DNA from: Thermoprotei archaeon
GTDB lineage: Archaea; Thermoproteota; Thermoprotei; QMSL01; B3-G16
Length of the DNA: 64,000 bases
Reading direction: 5' to 3'
Assembly: GCA_021162845.1 (NCBI GenBank)
Contig: JAGGXX010000018.1
Coordinates: forward strand, 1-64,000
Position numbers and translations under genes: made by a program. Shown piece after piece: positions 55,568 to 64,000 of this stretch. Position 1 is the first letter of the stretch. Each line of letters starts with the position of its first letter. The notes beneath the pieces are model-generated. The model was not told the origin of the DNA and did no database searches. It saw nothing but the letters and a program-made list of their open reading frames with translations.

Positions 55568-56320
55568 TTAGCTCTCTATCCTGGGTGCCAAGAAGAACGT
55601 GAGACGCCCACCACCCGGTAGATCGAAGGTCAGCGCGAGCGGCTTGTTCGTAGCGAACTCAATGGTCAGTATATCGGATATTGCACTGGCTTTCATCATA
55701 TCACTTAAGTAGTCTAAGCTATATGAGGCACTAGATGGTTCCTTGACTTCCAGCTCTATCAGGCTTCCGGATTCCGGAGTGAAGTCTACTTCGACATTGC
55801 CGCGATCACTAGAGGCTTTTACGCTTAGCTTATCCTCGGACCCTTCTAGTCTCACGTAATCGCTTACTATTTCGGCATCCTTGAGGGCCTCCTTCATGGT
55901 GTCGCTTAACACTTTGGCCCGTACTGTAAAGGGTACCTTAGGCAGTGGCAATTCCTCGCCCCCGAGATCCAAAAGGCCTAAGCTGAAAGTACGGATGGCT
56001 CTGCCAAGGAATCTGATCTTTATGCGTCTATCGCTCTCACCGAGTTCTAACTCTAATCTATCCTTACTCTTTCCTCGTCGCATTATTTTCTTAAAATCAT
56101 CGAAGTTCACTCCAAGGCGAGTTTCCTCAGTACACTCGAATTCCTCAAAGGCCTCAGGAGGGAGGAAGAAATCTATCATCGCTATCCTTGAGGGATCGAG
56201 AGCCCGAAGTTTTACACCTTCAGGAGAGACTATGAAACACGCCTCATCTATTAGCGTCGAGAATGTATCGACTAAGTACCTCCACTGACGGGCATCACTA
56301 AAGACCATCTTTAAGGACAT
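55568..56320 (-). CDS. pcn: DNA polymerase sliding clamp PCNA
   Basis: A 250-aa clamp with two repeated domains. DTFSTLIDEACFIVSPEGVKLRALDPSRIAMIDFFLP and LGVNFDDFKKIMRRGKSKDRLELEL form the first. The interdomain connector leads to YSLDYLSDMMKASAISDILTIEFATNKPLALTF. The C-terminal FFLAPRIES is typical. The gap 56321-56407 holds the promoter side. Confidence 0.96.
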   Translation of the reverse strand: MSLKMVFSDARQWRYLVDTFSTLIDEACFIVSPEGVKLRALDPSRIAMIDFFLPPEAFEEFECTEETRLGVNFDDFKKIMRRGKSKDRLELELGESDRRIKIRFLGRAIRTFSLGLLDLGGEELPLPKVPFTVRAKVLSDTMKEALKDAEIVSDYVRLEGSEDKLSVKASSDRGNVEVDFTPESGSLIELEVKEPSSASYSLDYLSDMMKASAISDILTIEFATNKPLALTFDLPGGGRLTFFLAPRIES

Positions 56321-56407
56321 ATAGTTCAGCTCCGATTAGGCTTTTTTCGCTCGCCTGATTAAAAAGATATCGCATAGGAAGCCCGAGGCAAGCTGAATGT
56401 TCCTGAC

Positions 56408-56740
56408 CTAATCGTATTCACGCCATACAAAACCGCATTTCGTGCACTTAAAGAACCTAGTGGGCGGCTCATCACCTGCCCGCGTTTGGACCATCCAATA
56501 AAATGCCTCGTTATTACCGCATTTAGGACATAATGCCTTAGTCTTTGGAAGCACCCTGGGTTGTTCTCCCTCTATCACGATTATTCTATCACGGACCGAA
56601 TGGCGAACCCTCTTACGAAGGACGAGGGAGGCCTTCCCCTTAGGACGAACCTCATACCCGCACTTACCGCATCTCAGGACTATGCCCTCTTTACCCCTTA
56701 CGGGCACCATTAGTCCGCCGCACTTAGGACAGAACTTCAG
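56408..56740 (-). CDS. tfs: Transcription factor S (TFIIS-like cleavage factor), CTG start
   Basis: A 110-aa protein that rescues backtracked RNA polymerase. The C-terminal zinc ribbon ([39 protein letters not shown]) has the acidic DE tip that enters the active site. The track start at ATG 56710 lacks the first Cys pair. Reading back in frame gives (M)[16 protein letters not shown], beginning at CTG 56740, with a GGGGGAG Shine-Dalgarno 6 nt before it and no ATG, GTG or TTG available. A CTG start is therefore predicted. It lies about 90 bp upstream of PCNA. Confidence 0.9.
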   Translation of the reverse strand: MKFCPKCGGLMVPVRGKEGIVLRCGKCGYEVRPKGKASLVLRKRVRHSVRDRIIVIEGEQPRVLPKTKALCPKCGNNEAFYWMVQTRAGDEPPTRFFKCTKCGFVWREYD

Positions 56741-56837
56741 CTCTAACTCCCCCCGTGATGCACGCTCCTATTTGATAGGCACATCAGTAACACTTAATTT
56801 ACGACCCCTACTATTTAGGGTTTTGGGTATATTGAGG

Positions 56838-57095
56838 ATGGCCGCTAAAGATATATGGTCTGAAAAGGCTCTTGTACGCATCGGAAAGCGAGGTTTAACC
56901 CCCCAGGTTGTAGAGGAGATAAAGAGGCATTTGAAGGAACGAAAGATAATAAAAGTAAGGCTTTTGAAGCCCTTCTTAGAACGTGAGGATCAAGATAGAA
57001 GGAAGATAGCTGAACTCATCGCTCGGGAAGTAGGTGCTGAGTTAGTGGGCATACGCGGGCATGTATTCGTGCTTAGGAAGGCGAGGCGGCGTTAG
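56838..57095 (+). CDS. CRM-domain (YhbY-like) RNA-binding protein
   Basis: An 85-aa protein from ATG 56838 (MAAKDIWSEKALVRIGKRGLTP); the longer track frame begins inside divergent tfs. IGKRGLTPQVVEEIKRHLKERKIIKVRLL and GRVLVGIRGHVFVLRK-like ELVGIRGHVFVLRKARRR are the CRM fold, with the GxxG-type loop as GIRG. Bacterial YhbY associates with pre-50S ribosomes; an archaeal rRNA role is likely but untested. It converges with aglB, 4 bp away. Confidence 0.85.
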   Translation: MAAKDIWSEKALVRIGKRGLTPQVVEEIKRHLKERKIIKVRLLKPFLEREDQDRRKIAELIAREVGAELVGIRGHVFVLRKARRR

Positions 57096-57099
57096 CTTT

Positions 57100-59265
57100 T
57101 TAATCACTTCTCGAGGCATTCTCAGAATAGATCACCTTATAGACCAGGACGTATCCATTGGGCTTTGATTCGAATACCAGCTTAAAGTACTTGGGTTCAG
57201 AAATGTCGACCCTGACCCCGTCCCAGCGTATGTTGAGGGAGCTCTGGAGAAAGTTAGGATCCATCTCGAATATGAAGCTACCCCTACGCGAGGGACTATT
57301 GAACAGCATCTTATAGAGGGTTGCTTCCCTAGCCTCAGTAGTATTAGCTGGCGTTATTATAGTGAAGCTCCTATCCCTCACGATTAGGCGGCTATAGGAT
57401 ATGTAAAGGCTCTCGTTGAGACCCGCAATCCTTGCCATCCACACGCTTTTACCGAAATCGCCATATCCTCGGGGATCAGGGAAGTAAATTCCGAAAACGC
57501 GGCCGAATTCTATACCCTGGAATGGCTCAAACACGACAACATATTTGACGCCTAATCTTCTGAATATCTCCACGGCAGTACTTTCATTGGACAGAAAAGC
57601 TCTAGCTACTTCGCGTATCTGGGTCGCATTAATCGTAGCATTATCACACACGCTACTCCTATTCGCCATTACGCTTATCCAATAACCATAGTCCCACCAG
57701 GAAGCGACCACAGCATCGGGCGGCAGGTTGTTACGCATCCATTCTAGAGCTGAGAGCCAATCGGTATGAGTATAGCGATATTCCCCAGCTAGAGGGAGAC
57801 TTGAGCTTAATATGAGGGCAGGAGAACGGGATACGTATTCTAGATAGGGCGAGAAGATGGGCACTGCCACGAATATCAGTATTATCACTAACGCTATTGC
57901 ACCTTGAAGGGGGCCTATGCCACCGCTCACGCGTAGCCGCCTTTTCGCTATCGGCAACTCTCTTCTTAGGCTAGCTTGAATGGGCTTTAATATCTGTGAG
58001 AAGGCTATACCCGATAGTGTGGCAAATGCTGGGGCCATGAGCAAGGTTAGCCTGGCCATCGATGCTGCTGCATAAAGCGAGGATATTCCATAGATGCATA
58101 TCAACATATCCGGTGCGGTACGCCTTTTCAGCGTGAAATAGATCCCTAGGGTGCCTAATATGAGGCTTGTCTGGAACTCGTAAAATAGGGCTGACCATGT
58201 GGAGATCCTGTGCTCGCCAACTGAGGCTACAAGGGGTATCTTAGATCTAAGAAGGGGGTTTATGACAGAAAGATACCGTCCGCTGATTCCCCCTATATGG
58301 CCTAGGATGAGCAGGGATAAGCCGCCGATGACTATAGCGCTGATGCCCGCTACATACCAATGCCAGATGCGCTTAGATAGACCAGGAGCGACATGAATTT
58401 CCACTTCATATATAAGCGAGGAGAATAGGGCGATCCAGGGGATTAAGTAGGTGGGCTTGGTCACATAGCCGAGGCCCCACTTTGGTGTGAGGCATATTAT
58501 GAGGCTTAAAACGAGGAAGAAGGACATATACGTACGGGAAAGGCTCTTACTCCCCTTCCCTAAGAAGAACATCAGTATGGCATGTAAGGCTATTATGTTT
58601 ATTGCGTAAACGAAAGCTCCCCACGTCATAGCCATATAGCCTAGGCAGAGGCCGCTGATTACGCTCCAGAATATCGAGCTTTTTTCACGTTTTAACGAGT
58701 AAACATATGCGAAGAGGCCGAGTATGAACATGGGTATGGCTACGGATTCATCGTCATAGAAACCAGCTACAGTCCTTGATATGAAGGAGTAATTTATAGC
58801 TAGGAGAAGGGCCGCTAACAGGCCAGCTTCATCCGACTCCACCTCACGGGCGAGTAGGAATATAAATATCGTAGATATAGCGCCCATAAAGGCTGGTAAT
58901 ATAGCACACGATGTCATTAGATCTACGCTTATCCCTATACCCTTAACCAGAAGGTAAGCCGTAGCTCCTAGGAAGGCTACTCCCGGTAGAGCCGAAGGAG
59001 CTACGGACCTACCGTAGGGGTACCAGAAGAGAAGGTCAGGTTTATACCAACTGAACCAATCTAAAAGGCCACGCCATCCCCTTGAGACTATCCATCTCGT
59101 CATATAATATTGAAAGTAAGGATCGAACTCTGTGAGATAAGAGCCCCATTTCAGGGGAGTCAGACGAATTAAAAGAGCTGCCGTGAATATGCATGCTAGT
59201 ATGCAGATCTTGAGGATCAGCCAGAACCGGGACTTCAGGCCTTCTAGTACATCACGTACCTTCAA
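57100..59265 (-). CDS. aglB: Oligosaccharyltransferase AglB/STT3
   Basis: A 721-aa membrane enzyme that moves a lipid-linked glycan to Asn in N-x-S/T sequons on the outside of the cell. The N-terminal half has about a dozen transmembrane helices, with the metal-ligand motif EFDPYFQYYMTRWIV in the first loop and a second YDDES. The soluble domain starts with the diagnostic WWDYGYW (near residue 520) and holds the catalytic-peptide binding pocket. Length is on the short side for archaeal AglB (700-950). The GT2/GT4 pair at 33-35 kb could supply its glycan. Confidence 0.94.
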   Translation of the reverse strand: MKVRDVLEGLKSRFWLILKICILACIFTAALLIRLTPLKWGSYLTEFDPYFQYYMTRWIVSRGWRGLLDWFSWYKPDLLFWYPYGRSVAPSALPGVAFLGATAYLLVKGIGISVDLMTSCAILPAFMGAISTIFIFLLAREVESDEAGLLAALLLAINYSFISRTVAGFYDDESVAIPMFILGLFAYVYSLKREKSSIFWSVISGLCLGYMAMTWGAFVYAINIIALHAILMFFLGKGSKSLSRTYMSFFLVLSLIICLTPKWGLGYVTKPTYLIPWIALFSSLIYEVEIHVAPGLSKRIWHWYVAGISAIVIGGLSLLILGHIGGISGRYLSVINPLLRSKIPLVASVGEHRISTWSALFYEFQTSLILGTLGIYFTLKRRTAPDMLICIYGISSLYAAASMARLTLLMAPAFATLSGIAFSQILKPIQASLRRELPIAKRRLRVSGGIGPLQGAIALVIILIFVAVPIFSPYLEYVSRSPALILSSSLPLAGEYRYTHTDWLSALEWMRNNLPPDAVVASWWDYGYWISVMANRSSVCDNATINATQIREVARAFLSNESTAVEIFRRLGVKYVVVFEPFQGIEFGRVFGIYFPDPRGYGDFGKSVWMARIAGLNESLYISYSRLIVRDRSFTIITPANTTEAREATLYKMLFNSPSRRGSFIFEMDPNFLQSSLNIRWDGVRVDISEPKYFKLVFESKPNGYVLVYKVIYSENASRSD

Positions 59266-59340
59266 GTATTGGTCACCCCATGAACGATAAACCTCTATAT
59301 GGTAATGCTATAAAAACGTAATTTCACTCCTCAAGGTCCT

Positions 59341-59514
59341 TTATCTGCGATTACGCATGGGAGCGATCTTCATGTTAAGGGGTTTGATCTTCAGCACGGC
59401 CAAACATCTCGGGCAACGATAGTTATATCTCTTAGCTACGGTCTCTGGAGGGAGCAGATCGTTACCCTCGTAGAATATGAAACCACAACGGCTACAAACT
59501 ATTAGCTCGGGCAT
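59341..59514 (-). CDS. Small zinc-ribbon protein
   Basis: A 57-aa protein from MPELIVCSRCGFIFYEG (ATG 59514; ATG 59526 is also possible). Two CxxC pairs (CSRC, CPRC) should bind zinc. The C-terminal tail is basic (KIAPMRNRR), hinting at nucleic-acid binding. It is between radA and aglB. Similar zinc ribbons accompany radA in several archaea, but I cannot name its role. Confidence 0.75.
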   Translation of the reverse strand: MPELIVCSRCGFIFYEGNDLLPPETVAKRYNYRCPRCLAVLKIKPLNMKIAPMRNRR

Positions 59515-59581
59515 GTTAAACACCATGCGATTAAGATACTATACGTAAGTCTTCTTAAATATTTTCCAGATGGCGATTCGG

Positions 59582-60568
59582 CTACTCGTCCCTTATTCCA
59601 TCGTCCGTTATTACGAACGTAGCTTCACCTTCAGGTAGATAGGGGCTATCCACGAGCCTAGCGATTCGCTTGTTCCCCTTCAGCTTACGTAGGTACACAC
59701 GAGCCCCAGGTACGTGAGCTAGGACATGTCCCCCAACAGCAACTATGGCATCACCCCAGAAGACGTCAGGCCTAGCCATGACCTGATTCGTTATCACAAT
59801 GGCGATGTCGTAGATGTCTGCGATCCTGGTGAGGGTATGTAGATGCCTGTTTAGTTTCTGTTGCCTAACGGCCAAGACCTCCCTTCCAGGATATTCAGCC
59901 CGAAAATGGCTGGTTACAGAATCGACTATTAAGAGCCTCACGTTGCCTTTCTCCTCTATTATCTCCTTAGCTTGTTCAGTCAGTAGCATCTGATGATCGC
60001 TGTTATAGGCCCTAGCATACACTATGTTCTTTAGGGCTTGTTGAGGCTCTAAACCCGTGGCCTTAGCCATAGCCACTATTCTCTCGGGCCTAAAGGTACC
60101 CTCGCAATCTATGTATATCGCCGTGCCCTCTAGGCCTCCTCTATCCCTCGGCAGCTGAACATTAACGCAGAGCTGATGACATATTTGAGTTTTACCTGTA
60201 CCGAATTCCCCGTAAAACTCAGTGATAGACTTTGTCTCAACACCACCCCCTAGGAGCCTGTCGAGGTTTCTTGAACCAGTCGATATCCTGCCGACGCTGA
60301 GTCTCTCCTTGTAGATCACATCGGCTGTTTTAAATCCAAGTTCAAGCGCTTCACGTGCGGTAGCTATTATCCTCTGAGCCGCTGAGGTTGAGATACCGCT
60401 TATGCCGGCTATCTCCTCTGGAGAGGCGATAGCTATGGCTTCAAGCGAGTAAAAACCCGCCTCCCTTAGTTTCTGAGCCGTAGCAGGGCCCACTCCTGGG
60501 ATATCCGTAAGATCCTTTATCTTATGCTTACGTTCCGGTCTGCTCATAGTGCTTTTCCCATTAACCAT
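59582..60568 (-). CDS. radA: DNA repair and recombination protein RadA
   Basis: A 328-aa archaeal Rad51/RecA-family recombinase for homologous recombination. The N-terminal HhH domain ([42 protein letters not shown]) precedes the ATPase with [24 protein letters not shown] (Walker A) and [20 protein letters not shown] (Walker B), DNA loops L1 and L2, and [19 protein letters not shown]. It has no intein, and length is exactly typical. The second ATG (MSRPERKHK) may be the start. Confidence 0.96.
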   Translation of the reverse strand: MVNGKSTMSRPERKHKIKDLTDIPGVGPATAQKLREAGFYSLEAIAIASPEEIAGISGISTSAAQRIIATAREALELGFKTADVIYKERLSVGRISTGSRNLDRLLGGGVETKSITEFYGEFGTGKTQICHQLCVNVQLPRDRGGLEGTAIYIDCEGTFRPERIVAMAKATGLEPQQALKNIVYARAYNSDHQMLLTEQAKEIIEEKGNVRLLIVDSVTSHFRAEYPGREVLAVRQQKLNRHLHTLTRIADIYDIAIVITNQVMARPDVFWGDAIVAVGGHVLAHVPGARVYLRKLKGNKRIARLVDSPYLPEGEATFVITDDGIRDE

Positions 60569-60664
60569 TACGAACGACCTTCTTTCCTTCCATCAATTAT
60601 GAAATAACGGAGGGGCAAATAATAAATGATACTCCGACATAAGGTAGGAGAGGTGATCGGCGAC

Positions 60665-61060
60665 ATGAGCTCATCAGGATTTTACAAGGTCAAGGACTTC
60701 ATTTCTAGGAACTTGGAGACTATATTGATCGTAGGGACCATGATAGCTGTGCTCTTCCTCTTAGGAGGAGGTCTATACGATCTAACGGAAAGACCCTTAT
60801 GGTTCATAGTGCTTCGTGCGCCAGGTGGCGTTACCTACAGGTTTTATTGGCCCGGAGGAATCATGACCATGCAGACACTGAGTGAAAGTATATTAGCGAT
60901 GATAGCTTATGGAGGCGCGATAGCTGGACTATTGACCGTGTACAGGGGGCTCAGGAGGGTATACGAACCTCGCTATTCCACTGCATTAGTACTCATAGGT
61001 GGTACCGTAGCGCTTGTATCACTCGCTATAGTATGGCTAATAATAGCATCAAAGATGTGA
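60665..61060 (+). CDS. Three-helix membrane protein of unknown function
   Basis: About 131 aa from ATG 60665, which has GGAGAGGTG about 10 nt before it; the track start at 60626 is less likely. Three hydrophobic segments (TILIVGTMIAVLFLLGGGLY, ILAMIAYGGAIAGLLTVY, ALVLIGGTVALVSLAIVWLII) with a short exposed loop PGGVTYRFYWPGGIMTMQ. Size and topology resemble small OST3/OST5-type subunits of archaeal oligosaccharyltransferase, but no motif proves it. AglB is 1.4 kb away on the other strand. Confidence 0.65.
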   Translation: MSSSGFYKVKDFISRNLETILIVGTMIAVLFLLGGGLYDLTERPLWFIVLRAPGGVTYRFYWPGGIMTMQTLSESILAMIAYGGAIAGLLTVYRGLRRVYEPRYSTALVLIGGTVALVSLAIVWLIIASKM

Positions 61061-61113
61061 TAAGTGATTTAATGACCTGTAGGGTGCGCATTTTTCAGTA
61101 ACGAATCTCACGC

Positions 61114-61809
61114 TTATTCCTCATCCTCATATAGACCCTTGATACCGCTATCCACGATCTTACATATGAGCTCGTGGCCAAGGAGATCCTTAAGGAAATG
61201 CTTCTCTATCTTAAGAACTATGTGCTCGCCCTCCCTATGAAGGCTTAAGATGACATCACACCAATATTTGAGTATCCCTGAAGCCACAGGTTCAAGCACC
61301 TTTCTTTGGGGGGAATAACGCGCATCACCGGATATCACTATCGTTACACCGTAGTACCTAGAGAGCTTGAAGAGCATGGCCAGCACCCTATTAAGTAGTC
61401 TATTAAGTCTCACGTTCTTAGACCGTGATCCCAGCATCGCTCTGTATGGCCTAGTTAATGAATCCAAAGCTATCAAACGGAGATTGAAGGAGATTAACCT
61501 CTCAAAGGAGAGAACTAAGTCATATAATTCCTCAAACGTACTAGCGGAAAGTAAGAAGCCATTACTCAGTATGCAGGGCATATGGTCGGCGAGGGCCTGA
61601 AGTCTTCTTGGGGTTACCTTCCCCATACAATCCACGTACATGAACCCATAACCGCTATTGGAGAACATAAGAGAAGTCTGCAGGAGTAAGGTGGTCTTAC
61701 CAGTCGCTACACCTCCATATACGAGAGTCAACATGCCCTTGGGGATACCGCCTCCAAGGATTTCATCAATCATTCTTGAGCCCGTTGATATGAAGTTCAT
61801 TATAATCAC
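61114..61809 (-). CDS. RadB-like RecA-superfamily ATPase
   Basis: A 231-aa single-domain RecA ATPase. IDEILGGGIPKGMLTLVYGGVATGKTTLLLQ contains Walker A, YVDCMGKVTPRRLQALAD the mid motif and LRLIALDSLTRPYRAML Walker B. No HhH domain is present, which suits RadB-like recombinase paralogues; KaiC-like proteins are the alternative. RadB proteins assist RadA in repair. Start: the third Met (MNFISTGSRMID) fits family starts best. It lies beside radA with one gene between. Confidence 0.82.
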   Translation of the reverse strand: MIIMNFISTGSRMIDEILGGGIPKGMLTLVYGGVATGKTTLLLQTSLMFSNSGYGFMYVDCMGKVTPRRLQALADHMPCILSNGFLLSASTFEELYDLVLSFERLISFNLRLIALDSLTRPYRAMLGSRSKNVRLNRLLNRVLAMLFKLSRYYGVTIVISGDARYSPQRKVLEPVASGILKYWCDVILSLHREGEHIVLKIEKHFLKDLLGHELICKIVDSGIKGLYEDEE

Positions 61810-61849
61810 CGGAAAAAGCCTTATTACTATTTAGGATTTCTATTAGAGC

Positions 61850-62455
61850 GTGGACGTATTAATAGTGACACCCAATGCAAGAAGCTATTATGAGTTACTT
61901 AGCTTTATCTCCGATCTATTAATTAGAAACCCCAACCCTAACCTGCGAAAACTCCTTAAGCTTAAGGTAAAAGTAACCACTGAGAAGTATACATCAATTA
62001 GCGCCATGCCATGGATGAAGATTTTCAGACTTAACGATGGAATGGATCCCTTTGAAGCCTACTTCAAGATATACCTATTTTCAAAGGGGAAGAAAGAGTT
62101 CAAAAACTTACTAATTGGCATAGATCCCGGGAGGAGGATGGGGCTGGCTGTGATAGGAGATGGAGAGATACTGGATTTAAGGATATTCCATGAGACCAGA
62201 GAGATAGTAGAATACCTACGTGAGTTGACGAGAAAGTGCCCTGCTAGAAAGTATTACGTAAGAGTGGGCAATGGCGTTATGGGAGAGGAGGTGGCTAATA
62301 CACTGGATCTAGTATTAGGAGGGAGAGAAAACGTAGAGATCCATTTGGTGGACGAGGAAAGAAGCAGTAGCGGGAGCTTCATGCATGTAATTCTCAGATG
62401 GGTACACGATAAGGATCTGGTCTCGGCAATAAGAATAGCTTTATGTTCACATTAA
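61850..62455 (+). CDS. RNase H-fold-like protein of unknown function
   Basis: A 201-aa protein starting at GTG 61850 (MDVLIVTPNARSYYELL) without a visible Shine-Dalgarno, so perhaps leaderless. The middle LLIGIDPGRRMGLAVIGDGEILDLRIFH has the first-strand Asp and glycine turn of RuvC/YqgF-type RNase H folds. Later acidic residues (VHLVDEERSSSG-like HLVDEERSSSGSF, KDLVSAIRIA) could complete a metal site. It overlaps the Clp1-type kinase gene by 13 bp, suggesting coupling with RNA end processing. The precise family is not recognised. Confidence 0.65.
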   Translation: MDVLIVTPNARSYYELLSFISDLLIRNPNPNLRKLLKLKVKVTTEKYTSISAMPWMKIFRLNDGMDPFEAYFKIYLFSKGKKEFKNLLIGIDPGRRMGLAVIGDGEILDLRIFHETREIVEYLRELTRKCPARKYYVRVGNGVMGEEVANTLDLVLGGRENVEIHLVDEERSSSGSFMHVILRWVHDKDLVSAIRIALCSH

Positions 62456-63786
62456 CCTTAAAAACGCTTGGCGATAATCATAAGCCCTGGGGGGTCTTTT
62501 TGAGAGAGAAACTTAAGACAGGAAGGCTATACAGGATAGAGGGGCCGGCCTGTATAACAGTAGTTGAAGGAGAGCTCGAAGTATTAGGCAAGCGAGTGGG
62601 ATATAGGGAGAAAATTGTAGTACCCAAAGCAAAAGTCACGTCGTTTAGGGTTTTAAGAGGGGGGCTAGTTGACATCAGACTGGGTGAAGGGGCTAAGATT
62701 GAGGAGGTAGAACAACCGCTTACACCCCCTGAGTGGGAGGAAGCCGCGAAGAGGATAATTAATGGGAGAAAACCCTGTAAGGTAATAGTCATAGGGAACG
62801 TCGATAGTGGGAAGACTACATTTACCGTTTATCTAGCGAACCAAGCGGTTGTAGCAGGACTTAAGACGTTTGTCATAGATAAGGACGTAGGCCAATCTGA
62901 CATAGGGGCTCCGACGACCATAGGATTAGGCATGATAGAGACACCTGTGGTATCGTTAGCTGAGATAGCACCTGTCGATGGATTCTTCGTCGGTGTTACA
63001 AGCCCCTCAGGCGTGATACATAGGGTCATCATAGGGGCTACTCTTCTGACGTTAAGAGCCCTCAATGAGGGGGCAGACTTAGTTATAATAAATACTAGTG
63101 GATGGGTCACGGGGAGAGGCGCTAGGGAATTAAAGTGGAATTTAATACTCGCGACCGCACCGGATTATATCGTAGCATTACAGAGAAGGGGTGAAGTAGA
63201 GCACATACTTCGTCCTATTAGTGGCTTCGCCAACGTTAATATCATAAGGCTACCAGCCCCCATAGGCGTCAGGGGTAGAAGTAGAGAGGAAAGGCGCATG
63301 CTGCGTGAGGCCAACTTTAAGAGGGAATTAGTAGGAGCGAAGATCAGGTCGTTCCATAGAGGACAAATAGGCTTGATGTACGGCATATACGGTAGCGGAG
63401 TACCCCTTTCAGGAGAGGAACGGAAGGAGGCTGAGGAGATACTAGGGGAAAAGGTAGTATACATGGAGGGCGCTAACGATGGACTACTTGTGGTCACGGA
63501 AAAGGAAGTTAAGGATTTAAGCAAGAAGGTACATAGGCTACGCGAGATCTTCGGAAAGGACGTTTTAGTCGTTCCTAAGGGCCACGAAAATGGCCTCTTA
63601 GTCGGACTACTGGACAAAACGGGCAAGTTCTTGGGGGTAGGGGTGATAAAGGAGATTAGGTATAGCGAAGGTATCATCAGGGTGCTTACAAATGTCACAG
63701 ACGACGTAGGCGTGATACAATTCGGGCAAATTAAGCTCAACGAGAATGGAAGGGAGATAGCCAAATACGATGGCTGGGCTCTATGA
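62443..63786 (+). CDS. Clp1/Grc3-type polynucleotide 5'-kinase
   Basis: A 447-aa protein of COG1341. The N-terminal beta domain (PACITVVEGELEVLGKRVGYREKIVVP) precedes a P-loop kinase domain with VIGNVDSGKTTFTVYLANQ (Walker A), FVIDKDVGQSDIGAPTTIGLG (Walker B-type; DxGQS is diagnostic) and a C-terminal beta domain. It phosphorylates RNA or DNA 5'-OH ends, probably in tRNA splicing or repair, apt in a genome with many tRNA introns. It overlaps the gene before it by 13 bp and the helicase gene on the other strand by 6 bp. Confidence 0.9.
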   Translation: MFTLTLKTLGDNHKPWGVFLREKLKTGRLYRIEGPACITVVEGELEVLGKRVGYREKIVVPKAKVTSFRVLRGGLVDIRLGEGAKIEEVEQPLTPPEWEEAAKRIINGRKPCKVIVIGNVDSGKTTFTVYLANQAVVAGLKTFVIDKDVGQSDIGAPTTIGLGMIETPVVSLAEIAPVDGFFVGVTSPSGVIHRVIIGATLLTLRALNEGADLVIINTSGWVTGRGARELKWNLILATAPDYIVALQRRGEVEHILRPISGFANVNIIRLPAPIGVRGRSREERRMLREANFKRELVGAKIRSFHRGQIGLMYGIYGSGVPLSGEERKEAEEILGEKVVYMEGANDGLLVVTEKEVKDLSKKVHRLREIFGKDVLVVPKGHENGLLVGLLDKTGKFLGVGVIKEIRYSEGIIRVLTNVTDDVGVIQFGQIKLNENGREIAKYDGWAL

Positions 63787-64000
63787 ACCTGAGCCAAAGA
63801 AAAGCAGGAGTTCTTTAGTTAACTCCCCCTCCTTATCGGGAAGTACTCTCATCCTCTTCTTGATCCACTCAGGGAGGAGGGCTTTACATGGTCTTTGAAG
63901 GAAGCGATAATCGAGGAATATAATCGCGGACTTATCATCAGTACCTCTAAAAGGCCTACCTGCTGCCTGTAACGACTTCCTTATAGCAGGTAAGATATAG
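63781..64000 (-). CDS. C-terminus of an XPD/DinG-type helicase (partial)
   Basis: The minus strand reads open from the window edge to TAG at 63781. YILPAIRKSLQAAGRPFRGTDDKSAIIFLDYRFLQRPC has helicase motif VI (QAAGRPxR) and the DDK/DYRF pattern of Rad3/XPD-DinG helicases, followed by a 40-residue tail. The N-terminal ATPase and possible Fe-S domain are beyond the edge. It is distinct from the XPD-like gene at 23.7 kb. Confidence 0.85.
   Translation of the reverse strand, partial: YILPAIRKSLQAAGRPFRGTDDKSAIIFLDYRFLQRPCKALLPEWIKKRMRVLPDKEGELTKELLLFFGSGS

Noticed and set aside
63165-63797. 210-aa minus-strand ORF at the right end
   Set aside because: Shadow of the Clp1-type kinase gene; the real minus-strand gene there is the helicase C-terminus in another frame.
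1-64000. CRISPR array, insertion sequence or integrated element
   Set aside because: No regularly spaced direct repeats, transposase, integrase or tRNA-end duplication seen; the four tRNA genes have no att-like copies that I noticed.

Overview
This window reads as a chromosome segment of a thermophilic archaeon, probably of the TACK group. The information-processing genes are all archaeal/eukaryote-like: uL14, uS3, P1/L12, eL31, eL39, eL44, eS19, eS27, LX, aIF6, aIF2-alpha, Spt5, TFS, PCNA, GINS, PriS/PriL, RadA, XPD-type helicases, Nop10, Rpp29, prefoldin, AglB/STT3. Ile codons are mostly ATA, and tRNA genes carry introns at position 37/38. A tRNA-Ile with a UAU anticodon is present. As far as I recall that gene is restricted among archaea to Korarchaeum-like and Nanoarchaeum-like genomes, so a korarchaeal affiliation is my best guess (inference, about even odds).

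Layout. 1-5.6 kb: an orphan secreted protein, a CoA-disulfide-reductase-like flavoprotein and a GH38 alpha-mannosidase. 5.9-14.8 kb: a zone rich in decayed genes. It holds a broken methanol:corrinoid methyltransferase (mtaB), a frameshifted and fused peptide-type permease pair (dppB-dppC) and a collapsed GH4 glycosidase, mixed with intact larC/larB (nickel-pincer cofactor), an F420-type LLM oxidoreductase and a cysteine-synthase-family enzyme. 15.0-21.5 kb: a glycogen/alpha-glucan cluster (GT4/5 synthase, small wHTH protein, two GH57 enzymes, GT35 phosphorylase). 21.7-25.6 kb: ArgRS diverging from an XPD-type Fe-S helicase. 25.6-28.5 kb: a fragment of the S10/spc ribosomal operon (uS19-uL22-uS3-uL29-Rpp29-uS17-uL14). 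28.5-40.3 kb: transglutaminase-like protein, intron-containing tRNA-Ile(UAU) beside IleRS, two glycosyltransferases, a Trm112-like protein, tRNA-Leu(CAG), an M55 aminopeptidase gene with one in-frame TGA, tRNA-Thr(CGU), ThiL, a radical SAM protein and tRNA-Arg(UCU). 40.4-49.8 kb: a minus-strand run of COG2454, AlaRS, P1, uL10, uL1, uL11, Spt5, SecE, FtsY, prefoldin alpha, LX and aIF6. 49.8-56.7 kb: eL31, eL39, PDCD5, eS19, Nop10, aIF2-alpha, eS27, eL44, GINS, PriS, PriL, PCNA and TFS, a replication/translation superoperon. 56.8-64 kb: CRM protein, AglB, zinc ribbon, RadA, membrane protein, RadB-like ATPase, RNase H-fold-like protein, Clp1-type polynucleotide kinase and the C-terminus of a second XPD/DinG-type helicase.

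Most striking are: (1) tRNA-Ile(UAU) with a canonical bulge-helix-bulge intron, divergent from ileS; (2) the mtaB pseudogene, a trace of lost methanol-dependent methyl metabolism; (3) the single in-frame TGA in an otherwise well-conserved M55 peptidase; (4) three genes whose conserved N-termini demand non-canonical start codons (ATT, ATA, CTG). Everything was read by eye. No database search was run, so family calls rest on recognised motifs, and frameshifts could in principle be assembly errors.
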